Assembly: GCA_946811695.1 (NCBI GenBank)
Contig: OX328123.1
Span: forward strand, 12,793,619 to 12,857,618
Direction: 5' to 3'
DNA from: Gonocerus acuteangulatus
Taxonomy: Eukaryota; Arthropoda; Insecta; Hemiptera; Coreidae
Length of the DNA stretch: 64,000 bases
Shown here: positions 25,133 to 35,640 of the stretch, in pieces
Layout of the letters: every line of letters starts with the position of its first letter
How positions within the stretch are numbered: position 1 is the stretch's first letter
Program-made: the position numbers and the translations under genes
The notes under the pieces: model-generated
Told to the model about the DNA's origin: nothing
The model's input: only the letters and a program-made list of their open reading frames with translations
Databases searched by the model: none

Positions 25133-25321
25133 AGTGTGTGAGATATAACTTGTCACTGGGGGAAAGCATAGAGGGGGCTTGACATTGCCAGTTCTACAAC
25201 CCTCCCAGCCCCTGTTCTGCATAGGAGAGGGAGGAGTGGCAACCCAGCAAGGCCGGCATTGGCTAGAGGCGCCTCTACCTTCCCCTACCGGTCCACAGCC
25301 AAGTATATTTCTCACATTCTA
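25133..25321. repeat. Short interspersed repeat, inverted relative at 44085-44215
   Basis: Both contain GCGCCTCTA, the stretch CCAGCAAGGCCG or its complement, and TGTGAGATATAACTTG-like ends. Probably a MITE. Confidence 0.5.
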
Positions 25322-25578
25322 ATTGTGTATTCAACACTTATTGCATCCCTCTCTGTTTGCCTTTCAATTTGGCACAATTGTTCTAACATATTAAATCAAA
25401 AGCAATATTTATGGAGTTTCTGCAGTTCTGGAAGTTTGGCACTTTTATTTAGTTTATTTTTTCCTCGCATTTCTTATGCCTAGGGAATTTGATGTTGGCA
25501 ATGAATTAAAAATGTCCATGAAATTTTCTTAAGTTCAGGGTCCCCAGGACGGAGTACAGGACTTCACACATCCTGCAC

Positions 25579-25900
25579 CAGGGTGTCTACTGCACAAAAT
25601 TGAAAATAGGGAACGAAAAAGTCATGAATTTTGAAACCGTGTGTGAAATTTAGTTTTAGCAGAGTCTAACATAATCCCGGGACTTCCACTCATTCGTAAT
25701 TGTCGCCGTTTTTGTATGGCGACACAATTCTATTTTCCTCCCCAACTCCCTTTCTCTGTTTGATTCCTTTTCTGTAGCATTTACATTTCAATTATCCATT
25801 ATATTTTCATTTTACTTTATTCATATTCAGATTTTTTCAAGCAGACTTAAATATTGAAATTGTGTACACTTTAATTAACTAAATTATGTACATTCTATTT
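25579..25900. repeat. CAGGGTGTCTACTGCAC family, truncated
   Basis: Left end and about 300 bases of body match 41766-42156. The right end is replaced by piggyBac-like copy C. Confidence 0.6.
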
Positions 25901-25902
25901 AG

Positions 25903-26632
25903 CCCTTTCGTTGCTCAGAACGAGTTAAATCGTGTTCGACTAGCAGGGCTCCAGATACTCCACACGAGATAACTCGTGTGGAGCATTAGGGGCACTGACA
26001 GTGGCTTCTCCGGCCTAGTGCTATTAACTCGTATAAAATCAGTGGGACCTTATCAGATTTTCTTCATATATTAATTGAAATTAAACATTGTGCAAGTCTT
26101 TTATTATCTATAAAAAAAAAAAAAAAAAAAAAAAAAAATGTAAAGTCCTACAATTGGCATTGTTACAGCAATTGTTGGAGGTTTTTTAGGCAATTGTTGG
26201 TGCTGGCTCACCTCGCCGCCTATTTGTAGGGTCCTACTCAGATTTGTCTCTCCAGCCGTATTGTTGCTGTTTATATCATTCAGTCACAATTTGGATCTTC
26301 TTTAGTACGGTCGGTATAAATATCCTCCCTATATTATTATATACTATACATTATTACAAGTAATTATATCACCATTTCTTATCTGAGTAATTTTCTTTTC
26401 CATGATAGAAAATGTCTTTTAGTTTAGTATAATATTACAAATTTAAAAGATATTTGAAATGATAAGTTAATAATTCCGAATATATAACAAGAGGATGCTG
26501 AGAGAGTGGAAAGAGTCGAACGGTAGTGAGGTCGAGATGAGGAGAGATTGGCGAGCGAATGGGGTAAGCTAGACGGATAAGCATCGGCTTACTGGGTGCT
26601 AAGAGTCGCTTCATTCGTCAGCAAAGAAAGGG
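25903..26632 (+). mobile_element. piggyBac-like nonautonomous element, copy C
   Basis: Ends CCCTTTCGTTGCTC and GAAAGGG, with TTAG and CTAA flanks (degenerate TTAA). It has two palindromes and an A-run near 26112. The transposase N-terminal piece is absent or deleted near 26330. Confidence 0.7.
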
Positions 26633-26894
26633 CTAACTACTGTATTACGTTAAAAAGATCAAATTTTAATAAAATAGATCATCATTTAATTGTTTTGTCT
26701 TCAGCATTTAGATGGGATGATAAACTAATGTCCAAAAGATCACCTCATTAATTAAAATTAAAAAATTAATTGCCTCCTGCAAAGCACACATTTTGTTCGA
26801 ATAACTCAACCGCTTTCCAACTCCACAAATGTACAAAACTGTTCAATTATCAATTAAAAATTGTTAGCTTATAATTTGGCAATAAGAATATGGT

Positions 26895-27060
26895 GGAGTC
26901 TCCCGTGGTCTAGTGGCTAGCGCGCTAGATTCATAAGCAGGAGATGGTGGGTTCGATCCCCACCGGTGCCAGAAATTTTCTCATCTCAGGGATCGCTGAG
27001 AAAATTCCTGGTTGCACCTTGGATCTCGGCGCTAATGGCCAAGAATTATGTCGATGCGCC

Positions 27061-27091
<31 letters not shown>
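26895..27091 (+). repeat. tRNA-derived SINE with exact target-site duplication
   Basis: A box CGTGGTCTAGTGGCTAGC and B box GGGTTCGATCCCCACC, a ~90-base body, the tail GTCGATGCGCCGT and an A-run. Flanked by 11-bp AAGAATATGGT at 26884-26894 and 27092-27102. Looks recently inserted. Confidence 0.85.
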
Positions 27092-27095
<4 letters not shown>

Positions 27096-27102
27096 ATATG
27101 GT

Positions 27103-27662
27103 AATATTCCTATAAAGAATGGCCTATTTCAAATGCATGAACTTCAGGTAGAATCTGGTGTGAAGCAAGAAATGAATAGTAAAATATAATAACACCACCA
27201 ATTTTCAAGTTTAATTCTATTCCTTTATGGTAAGTTGCTAAACAAGTTTCCATGCAACTGAAATGAGAACATTCGCCTTAAATATTTATATGGGAAAAAA
27301 CAAAACAAATTTACTATTTCAGTTTCTTATTCATGTTTCAGTAAACTATCTTCTTCATTCGAACTAATAATCCTGATTTTTTTATTTGGAACTAACACTT
27401 ACCTTTTATTAAATAACAAAATATCAGTAACATATACCCAATTTTTTCTCTCTACAAGGTTAAACAGACCTACAACCAGTATTGGGCATTATTAAATAAA
27501 TTATTATTCGAATGCTCATTCAAATAAATTTTTAGTGAATGATGAATAATTCACTAAATTGTTCATCAATCACATGGTACATCATGAATTATTCACAAAA
27601 TCATTTGTTATTCATCATTCGTTGTTCTTTATTTCCAGTTGGTTTATTGAATAAATCCACCT

Positions 27663-27728
<66 letters not shown>

Positions 27729-28092
27729 TATGTTTATTCTGATTGATTATTCGAATAATTTTTAAATAAAATATAAATGTCATTCACAGAATAATGAATA
27801 AAAGTAGTTATTCTACCTTCATGAATAAAATAATACATTTATTATTTATTCATTATTCTGAATAAGTTTTGCCCAACACTGTTTACAACACACCAAATTC
27901 AAACATTAAGAAAAATCACTTAAGAACAATTTTAACGTATAAGGTTAATAAAGTGTCTTGAAAAATACAAAGAATAACTTTGAATAATAATAAAAAAAAT
28001 TGAGGACCTTATTAATAAGTATCGACAATATTATTGAGCGTACAAAGACAAGTTCAACAAATTTCGATTTTAATTAATTAGAATAAAGAACC
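27103..28092. other. AT-rich intergenic DNA, no gene seen
   Basis: Only the TA microsatellite and ATTCAT/ATGAAT-rich low-complexity sequence (27500-27870) were noticed. Confidence 0.5.
27666..27732. repeat. (TA)n microsatellite
   Basis: About 30 TA units. Spurious I/Y frames arise on both strands. Confidence 0.95.
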
Positions 28093-28434
28093 CTGGCCAT
28101 AAAAACCTTCGCTGTTGGTATTTTTTATTCTCATAGTTCTTGTGAGGTCATAACCTCATCCTCAGTGCTCCGTTATCAACCATCAAAATGGTCAACAACT
28201 ATAAATATTATAAGAACACCTTTGAGTAGTCAGACAGATAGTGATCAATTAAAAACAGTTAAACTGTTGTTAAGTATTTTTAATTCTTGACAATCTTCTA
28301 TAATTTGAGTACTCTAAGATATTTTAATGTTATTTGCTGTTGTTGATTAATTAGGGGATTGTTGGCACTGAGGATGAGGTCGTGACCTCGAAAGTACTAT
28401 GTCAATAAAAAAGTACTCATTGGAGATTGGTATG
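28093..28434. mobile_element. Fold-back unit with two opposed hammerhead-like motifs
   Basis: About 28093-28180 recurs inverted at about 28355-28434. The plus-strand motif at 28368-28399 is CTGAGGA, extra T, stem GAGGT/ACCTC, GAA, then the palindrome AGTACT and A. The flanks TTGGCA and TGTCAA can form a 6-bp helix I. The minus-strand twin (core 28159-28165) has lost GAAA. Confidence 0.55.
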
Positions 28435-28699
28435 ACCAGTTTTCTTTTACGTTATTTACTATGATGATCCATCACAAGTGGTCCAACCCCAATAGTAAAA
28501 ATGTCGTCTTTAGAAAATAAAATATTTACCCCATTACTCTGATGAAACTATTACACTGAATAATTTGAATGTTATTTTTTCTGAATATATTTTGAAAATA
28601 ATATCAGGGATAGATCTCTTGAGAGTTGGGATTAAACTATAAATGGATAATAAAATTATAAATTAGCCATCAAGTAGGCTACTAATAGTAGCTATTAAA

Positions 28700-28732
28700 T
28701 TATGTCGATGCGCCGTAAAAAAAAAAAAAAAA
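28700..28732 (+). repeat. 33-bp insertion of a SINE 3' tail
   Basis: TTATGTCGATGCGCCGT plus 16 A matches the last bases of the SINE at 26895-27091. It is flanked by the perfect 12-bp duplication GTAGCTATTAAA (28688-28699, 28733-28744). Confidence 0.85.
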
Positions 28733-28792
28733 GTAGCTATTAAAATCATAGAAAATACCTTATCTGCTTAAAAGGATTGTAACAATGAATTA

Positions 28793-30145
28793 TTAGTCGT
28801 CCCATTCTGGATCCTCTTCTTCATCAGATTCTTGTTGCTTCACAGGTGGTGGAGGAATCAGTGTTGCCACGTGCTCCAGGATATTTCCTTCCGTTGCATC
28901 AGATTTACCAAGAATTCCTTTTCTTCTCATCAAGAGTTTATCGTGGAGGTCTTCCATGAGACTCAATGCTCCAGTCTTTTTAGAAACACTTTTTTGTTCT
29001 GTAGAAACTGCCTTGAGTTTTGTTTTACCTCCTGCTTGCCTTATAGCTGCCATTAGATTGGCTCGTAAATCGGGCTCTGCCGGTGGAGGTGGAGGCGGCG
29101 GTTGTGAAGTTTGTTTCGACGAAGAATCTGGTTCTGACACCATTGTTAATTTCATTTTTTGGGTATGTCGTTTGTGCGTATCCACCATGGATGTAGATTC
29201 TGCCTCAGGAATCGGAGGTGGTGGTGGTGGTGGAGGAGGCGGCGGAGGAGGTAACATTGCCTGAGTGGGTGTACTCTCTTCTAGTTTAGGAAGCTCTTGC
29301 ACTAAAGTTATTTTGTCTTCAGTGATTTCAGGGCGAGTGTTTTCAGGAATTTGTTCTTTTATTAGTCTTTGAATATCGACATTTTCATCATATCTCAAAT
29401 CTCCAGCTATTCCAGGAAGATGAGGAAGGTCCAGGGGCACTTCGATTTCAGGAGCATCCTGTGAAATGGGACTGTAGAAATAGCTTGGTATATTTCTTAG
29501 TCCAAGTGGCTCGGTAGAAATAAGTGATGCAGGTGCCGGTTCTAATTCTGGTTTAATTTCTTGCCTAATGACTATATTCGATTGTTTGGGTGCTGCGAGA
29601 GGATCAATAATTTTATAATTTTCATATATATTTTCGGAAGTATTAAAAAGAAGTAAAGAACAAATACTCTTTAAACTATCAGGTATTGCACCAAGGCCTT
29701 CAAAAGGTGTTACTTCTTCATTCTTGCGAAGAAGCTGTGTACTATCTTTTACATGATAAAATTTCATCTTTTCTTTTAAAGAGAATTTGTTAGGAGGGAG
29801 TGGAGTGTGTTTAATTGTAATTTGAGGTTCTTTAATAACAGGTTCTTTTAACTTTAAATCTTCAAAAAACAAATTTTGGGGGGGAACGGGATATTTGGCA
29901 CTAGAATACACAGTAATTGACTTTGTTATGCCCTTAATTCTTTGAACTTTCTCTTTAGCATTCTGACAACGTCTCTGTAAATCTTGAAGTCGCGAACGCT
30001 CCTTATTCAACCCATCTTCAATGCTGGTGAAAACTGATTCAACGATTGCTTCCAAAGAATCAAGAGCTAAAGCAAGTTGTAGAGCAGTTTCTTCATGACT
30101 TACATCTTGCTGAATCAGAGGAATCTTAAATTGTCCTTTTTGCAT
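28793..30145 (-). CDS. Wash: WASH complex subunit 1 (Arp2/3 activator)
   Basis: Intact single-exon frame of 450 codons, close to the usual WASH1 length. WASH nucleates branched actin on endosomes through the Arp2/3 complex, helping cargo sorting and tubule fission. The N-terminal WASH homology region is recognisable (IPLIQQDVSHEE near residue 8, YSSAKYPVP near 80, LLLFNTSENIYENY near 165, LPGIAGDL near 245). A run of about a dozen prolines lies near residue 300 and a second short run near 350. A WH2 actin-binding helix follows (LRANLMAAIRQAGG, around 360), then LLMRRKGILGK, and an acidic tail ESDEEEDPEWDD that ends the protein in the usual VCA arrangement. The start is the first ATG in line with the family N terminus. 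The C-rich strand of the proline run creates spurious glycine-rich frames on the other strand. No coding intron, unlike the helicase and VPS28 genes nearby. Confidence 0.96.
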   Translation of the reverse strand: MQKGQFKIPLIQQDVSHEETALQLALALDSLEAIVESVFTSIEDGLNKERSRLQDLQRRCQNAKEKVQRIKGITKSITVYSSAKYPVPPQNLFFEDLKLKEPVIKEPQITIKHTPLPPNKFSLKEKMKFYHVKDSTQLLRKNEEVTPFEGLGAIPDSLKSICSLLLFNTSENIYENYKIIDPLAAPKQSNIVIRQEIKPELEPAPASLISTEPLGLRNIPSYFYSPISQDAPEIEVPLDLPHLPGIAGDLRYDENVDIQRLIKEQIPENTRPEITEDKITLVQELPKLEESTPTQAMLPPPPPPPPPPPPPIPEAESTSMVDTHKRHTQKMKLTMVSEPDSSSKQTSQPPPPPPPAEPDLRANLMAAIRQAGGKTKLKAVSTEQKSVSKKTGALSLMEDLHDKLLMRRKGILGKSDATEGNILEHVATLIPPPPVKQQESDEEEDPEWDD

Positions 30146-30300
30146 CTTTTAAGAAATTAATATTCACTGAGTCGTTCAAAAAATAAAAACAGAAACATTT
30201 TAGATAACAATATTTGACCATATTCTTATCACACATTGATAAGAAAAACAAGCCAGTAATCAAATAGGTTCCAGTCAACTTACATATAGGTTTTAACATA
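30146..30300 (-). other. Possible WASH 5' UTR with small intron 30167-30283
   Basis: On the minus strand a GTAAGT donor (intron starts at 30283) and a pyrimidine-rich stretch ending in CAG (acceptor at 30167-30168) would remove 117 bases just upstream of the WASH ATG. The putative upstream exon contains short ATG-initiated frames. This is inference from splice consensus only. Confidence 0.35.
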
Positions 30301-30479
30301 GAGGTCACAAGTCTTTTTGCTTGCGGAGTTCACCAGTTAGAACTTATTACTACAGGTAAGGTATTAGTATCATGTCCAATGCATGTCATTAGATTACTTT
30401 CTTTACTAGTATTTCTGGAAATTCTAAACTTTCGAATGAATCCTTATCCTACAAAAACTACCTTGAAAGAATCCCACTT

Positions 30480-32065
30480 AACATAATAGCCCATCAAGTG
30501 CACCCACTCAATGAACCTTTCACGATGGAAGAATTAGTACTCGTTCTATCTCGCATTAAGTATACAGCCCCGGGTAGCGATGGTGTTTGGTATAGGATGT
30601 TAAAAAATCTACCAACAGCAGGTCTATCTGTCCTATTGAATTTGTTTAATAAAGCATATATCTCGGGAATATATCCAGAAAACTGGAATGAGTCAATAAT
30701 TGCGCCTCTCCTAAAACCTAATAAAGATCAAACGCTGTGCAACAATTATCGGCCGATAGCACTCACAAACTGTGTCTGTAAGCTATTCGAAAGAATACTG
30801 AATAAAAGGCAACTATGGTTTCTTGAAAAGAATCAACTTCTGTCTAACTATCAGTGTGGATTCAGGCAAAATCACTCAACCATGGACCACATTGTAATGT
30901 TAGAAAGCGAAATATTAAATGCTTTTGTCAAAAAAGAATCAATACTAGCCGTATCCTTTGATATTGAAAAAGCTTACGACACAGTGTGGCGTAGGACTAT
31001 CGTTTCAAAATTATCTGAATGGAATATTCATGGAAACTTCTTGAACTTCGTAATCAATTTTCTATCGAATAGAACATTCAGAGTGAAAATCGGTAATACG
31101 TTGTCTGATGAATTCCTGCAAGAAAATGGCGTCCCACAGGGAAGCGTACTTAGCACAACATTCTTTAAAATAGCTATGGACACCGTACGAGAACATATCT
31201 CTCTTCCCGTGCGTTACTGACTCTACGTTGATGATTTGCTTATATATATTAAAGCAAGAAATCAGGACTATGCCAAAGAATTAATTCAACAAAACATAGC
31301 AAGTCTTGAAAACTGGAGCGTTACTAACGGACTACATTTCTCAACAACAAAAACACACTACACAATTTTTACAAGAAAGAGACGAGTACCAACAATTGAC
31401 TTATACTTACGAAATGAAGCAATCACACCTACAAACACACTACGATTTCTAGGACTTATATTCGACTACCGACTCACCTGGGTGCCTCATCTAAAGGAAC
31501 TCGTTAATAGATGTAAGAAGTCTTTGTACCTATTAAGGATTCTTGGTAACACTAAATGGGGAGCGGACAGACGTCTAATGCTTACACTCTACCGAGCATA
31601 TACCAGGTCTCTACTGGACTATGGGAGTGTAGTATATTCGTCTGCCAGAACCAGCACACTGAAAATACTGGACCCAATACATACAACAGGTATACGTCTT
31701 GCAATTGGTGCATTTAGGTCAAGCCCAACCCTAAGTCTCTTTGCTGAGAGTGGAGAACCACCATTGGAGCTCAGACGTATGTTGAACTGCATCAAATTCG
31801 TTTTAAAAAGTAAGTTCCTCAATAGCCCATGTACTCCAAATTCTATACATCAAGATTATTTAGAACTTTATCAACGCCATACAAATAGACAACGCCCCCT
31901 ACATGTGAGATTCCTAACCTACACTCATAACTCTCATCTACAACATCTTAAACCTCTACAAAAACCTGACTCGACTTACATACCGTGGACGGTTAGAAAT
32001 CTGAAAATTGACATTGAACTGACAAAATTAAAAAAAACAGATCCAACTTCCAGACATTTATATAA
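30480..32065 (+). pseudogene. LINE (jockey/R1-like) reverse transcriptase, 5'-truncated, one stop
   Basis: One frame runs from about 30498 through the RT domain: YRPIALTNCVCKLFERI near residue 85, CGFRQNHSTMDH, SFDIEKAYDTV, NGVPQGSVLS, then an in-frame TGA at 31218-31220 directly before LYVDDLL, the catalytic box. The same frame stays open to 32065 with thumb-region sequence. There is no endonuclease domain. The 3' end is replaced by another repeat at about 32066. Confidence 0.85.
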
Positions 32066-32095
32066 TACGTATTTTGATGCACTAAACACGAATCC

Positions 32096-32165
<70 letters not shown>

Positions 32166-32656
32166 GCTCTGAACTAGGAAAGAAATTATGAAGCACTATA
32201 GTTCACTGTTATGCGAGTTATGAAAGCTGACGTAAATAACGTATTTGTAAACATGCGCATGCGCAGGGATGTAAGATTGGCAAACAAAGAACTCTTACTT
32301 TAAATGTTAATAAAGCACTAAAGTTCACTGTTATGCAGGTTATGAGAGCTTAATATTATATTCTATTAATTGTAGCGAGTTGGATTGACTGGGGTTTTGT
32401 TATCTTCTTGAGCGAGCGTAGCGAGCGGAAACGCATAGCATGTATGCCTTAAAGTCGTCACAAATTTAGTTGTTTACATTAGCTCTCATAACCTGCATAA
32501 CAGTGAACTTAAGTGCTTAATAACTTCTTTCCTAGTTAAATCCGACGTTTTTTTTTTGTTTTTTTTTTATCGTATTCGTGTTTAGTGCATCAAAATACGT
32601 TATTGTGAAAAATTTGAAAGAAAACGGTATGGAGGGCGTGAAACTGCATTTTTACC
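32066..32656. mobile_element. Left-truncated copy of the GGTAAAAATGCAG inverted-repeat element
   Basis: Matches the element at 34281-35632 from TACGTATTTTGATGCACT (about 60 bases inside the terminus) to its right end CTGCATTTTTACC. The internal A-run is expanded to about 62 A (32099-32161). Confidence 0.75.
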
Positions 32657-32669
32657 TTTGATTCCAACC

Positions 32670-32765
32670 ATATAGTTGCGGGTTCGAGTGCCGCCTGCAG
32701 TAGGTTGAGTTTTTATCTGTGGGCTTGCTGGAAAAATTCCTTGGATTTTTAAAAAGTGTGACCAC
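32670..32765 (+). repeat. SINE interrupted by the gypsy element
   Basis: GTTGCGGGTTCGAGTGCC is B-box-like. The body stops at ACCAC, resumes at 38102 and ends CCCCGTGGTAAAAAAAA near 38158. Confidence 0.55.
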
Positions 32766-32925
32766 TGTTATAGAAGAGAAAAGAATAACCTGAAACTAGG
32801 CTTTATTGAACTTAGAATAATACTACATATTAGACTGAATGAATAGAATAAACAAAAGTAAACAATGAAATATAAAACAGCTGTAAACAATGAAATATAA
32901 AACAGCTGTTACAAATATTATAACA
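32766..32925 (-). repeat. 3' LTR of the gypsy element
   Basis: TG...CA boundaries. The adjacent minus-strand AGGAGGGATGAA is a plausible polypurine tract. AACAGCTGTAAACAATGAAA is duplicated locally within the LTR. Confidence 0.9.
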
Positions 32926-32935
32926 TTCATCCCTC

Positions 32936-34272
32936 CTAGGTAGTGAAGTCTTTCAAGTATGCGGGGGGATGCCGTTCACGGGTACTTCTTCTTAATGATT
33001 GATGAACTGCTAAATTTGGTTGATGTTGAGGATTGAATTCAGTTGTGTTTGGCACGTCTGGTACTCTCTCAGAGACACTTTTATTTTCTTTAAGAGCGTC
33101 TTTTTGTGGGGAAGGTTTTGGGTGACCTGTGACATCCATGTCACGAATTGATGTTTCAATTTGTTCATGGTTGCAGTGATTTTCGGGAATACTTTCTGTC
33201 TCGCCTATTGGTGCAAGGTGTCTAGTAGACACAGTAGTCTCCCTTCCGTCAGGCAATCTAACATATGAATATTCTGGGTTCCCTTCCAATAAATATACTT
33301 CATCGACATGAGGGTCATATTTTGAGCGAATATGTCTTCTCATAAGGACTGGACCAGGGGTCATGAGCCACGTTGGCATACCGACTCCCACACTGGACCG
33401 GCGAGAGAAATTAAACATACGTTCATGGGGTGTTGTATTTGTTGATGTGCAGAGGAGTGAACGAATTGAATGTAATGCCTGATTACAAACCTCCTCCCAT
33501 CTAGAAATATCACTATTTTGATTTCTTGCTGCCAGCTCAATAGTTTTCCAAACTATCCCAACATAGCGTTCACATTGTCCATTTCCTTGAGGATTGTATG
33601 CAGTCGTTCGACTTGTAGCAACACCAATGTCAGTTAAAAATGATTTGAGTTCTTGAGAAAGAAAACTTGAACCTCTGTCAGTGTGCACGTAAGCAGGTGT
33701 GCCAAAAATTGAGAAAAGTTCTTTAAGCTTCGAGATTACTGTATTGGATGACATATCATGACATGGAAAAGCAAAAGGAAAACGTGAATACTCATCGACA
33801 ATTATTAGGAGGTAACGATTTCTTGTAGATGTCGGCAAAGGGCCTTTAAAATCCATCACGATCCTTTCGAACGGTTGTGTAGCTTTGATAAGAGTTCCTT
33901 CGAATTTGCGGAATCTTGATTTTACTTCAGAACAAATACGACATCCTGATATGACTTTTCGTATTTCTTCCAATGAGTAAGGGAGATTTTTACAACGAAC
34001 CCAATGATATAGTCTTGTTTCTCCTGGATGGCACAAAACTTCATGCAGATTTCTCAACTTTGGGAAAGAAGTTTCTATGGAAGAACAAATTCGTGATAAT
34101 GTATCCGCAGTTTTGTTCTCATTGCCTGGTCTGTATATTATTTCATATTTATAATTTGAAAGTTCCAGTCTCCACCTCATTATTTTTTCATTCTTTATTT
34201 TTCCTTGTTTATTACTGTCAAACATGAATGACACTGAACGTTGATCGGTAATAAGACGAAAATTCCTACCGA
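32936..34272 (-). pseudogene. gypsy RNase H end and integrase
   Basis: Continues the same reading frame beyond the insertion: DQRSVSFMFD of RNase H, the YRPGNENKTADTLSR linker, the HHCC zinc finger (HEVLCHPGETRLYHW … CRICSEV), then the integrase catalytic core with Asp in MDFKGPL, Asp in HTDRGSSF and Glu in GNGQCERYVG. A basic C-terminal tail ends near 32936. All three catalytic acids are present. Confidence 0.92.
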
Positions 34273-34280
34273 GAAGATAT

Positions 34281-35632
34281 GGTAAAAATGCAGTTTCCAG
34301 CCCTCAAAACCGATTTCTTTCAAACTTTGCACAATAACGTATTTTGATGCACTAAACACGAATACGATAAAAAAAAACGTCGGATTTAACTAGGAAAGAA
34401 GTTATTAAGCACTTAAGTTCACTGTTGTGCAGGTTATGAGAGCTAATGTAAACAACTAAATTTGTGATAACTTTAAGGCATAAATTACGACTTTAAGGCA
34501 TACGTGCTGTGCGTTTCCGCTCGCTCCGCTCGCTCAAAAAGATAAAAAAACCCCAGTCAATCCAACTCGCTAAAATTAATAGACTATAATATTAAGCACT
34601 AAAGTTAGGAAGGTTATAAAACTAGGCATCAGCGTATTTGTAAACACGCGCATGCGCAGATATGTAACATTGGGAAACAGAGAACTCTCATTTGAAATGT
34701 TCAGAAACCATTTATTCAAAGATATTGTTAATTTTAAGGGCATCCTCACCCGTCGTCGCCTGTCGCTTAAGGGCATACGTGCTATGCGTTTCCGCTCGCT
34801 CCGCTACGCCCCGCTCGCTCAAGAAAATAACAAAACCCCAGTCAATCCAACTCGCTAAAATTAATAGAATTCTATTAATTTTAGCGAGTTGGATTGACTG
34901 GGGTTTTGTTATTTTCTTCAGCGAGCGGAGCGTAGCGGAGCGAGCGGAAACGCATAGCACGTATGCCCTTAAAGTCTTCCTAGACATTCCTCTAATCCTC
35001 CAAGACATCTCTTTTAGCTTTTTTCTTCTTCTTCTTCTTCTTCTTCTTGAGACTGGATGTTCGGTGGATACAAATCCCCAATCGCACTGAAAAATGCCTT
35101 TAAACGCTCTTCATATTTATGAGCGCGTTTGAAGAGAAATTCGGCTAAATATCCATCTAAATGTTCTTCTGTTTAGCATCAAAATATTTGTTTGACAATT
35201 GACTTGTTGACAATTGAAGTTCGATAGGCGCGAATTAGAACGATAATTATAAAGGCATTAGCAAATTATTAAGGGATTTCTGATATATAATACTTTTCAT
35301 GAACGAAACAAGAAATGTGAGGAGTGTTTAATTATTTAAAAAAATGATTGTAAATAAATAACTGCTGATGAATTTCGATAATTTATGGTAAATTTCAATT
35401 AAACTTCCTTATTACGAACTTTTCCATACCCGCGCATGCGTATGTTGACAAATTTAGTTGTTTACATTAGCTCTCATAACCTGCACAACAGTGAACTTAA
35501 GTGCTTAATAACTTCTTTCCTAGTTAAATCCGACGTTTTTTTTTATCGTATTCGTGTTTAGTGCATCAAAATACGTTATTGTGCAAAGTTTGAAAGAAAT
35601 CGGTTTTGAGGGCTGGAAACTGCATTTTTACC
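34281..35632. mobile_element. 1.35-kb terminal-inverted-repeat element, 8-bp target duplication
   Basis: Ends GGTAAAAATGCAGTTTCCAG and its exact inverse; inverted similarity runs for about 180 bases. GAAGATAT is duplicated at 34273-34280 and 35633-35640. The middle contains a second large palindrome centred near 34870 (AATAGAATTCTATT). No transposase frame. An 8-bp duplication fits hAT-, P- or Merlin-like transposition; not resolved. Confidence 0.9.
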
Positions 35633-35640
35633 GAAGATAT

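Noticed and set aside
26895..26970. Possible tRNA gene
   Set aside because: A and B boxes are good but the acceptor ends do not pair, and an A-tailed body with target duplication follows: a SINE.
27539..27783. Frames of alternating Ile and Tyr
   Set aside because: Produced by the TA microsatellite; the same applies at 39973-40212 and 56927-57127.
28832..29264. Plus-strand frames with glycine runs opposite WASH
   Set aside because: They are the complement of the proline-coding runs of WASH and have no recognisable domain.
30300..30355. First coding exon of VPS28
   Set aside because: Donor and phase fit and the frame is open, but there is no in-frame ATG and no similarity to VPS28 N termini.
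34712..35090. Mirror-image 98- and 132-codon frames
   Set aside because: Arise from the central palindrome of the inverted-repeat element; no protein family.
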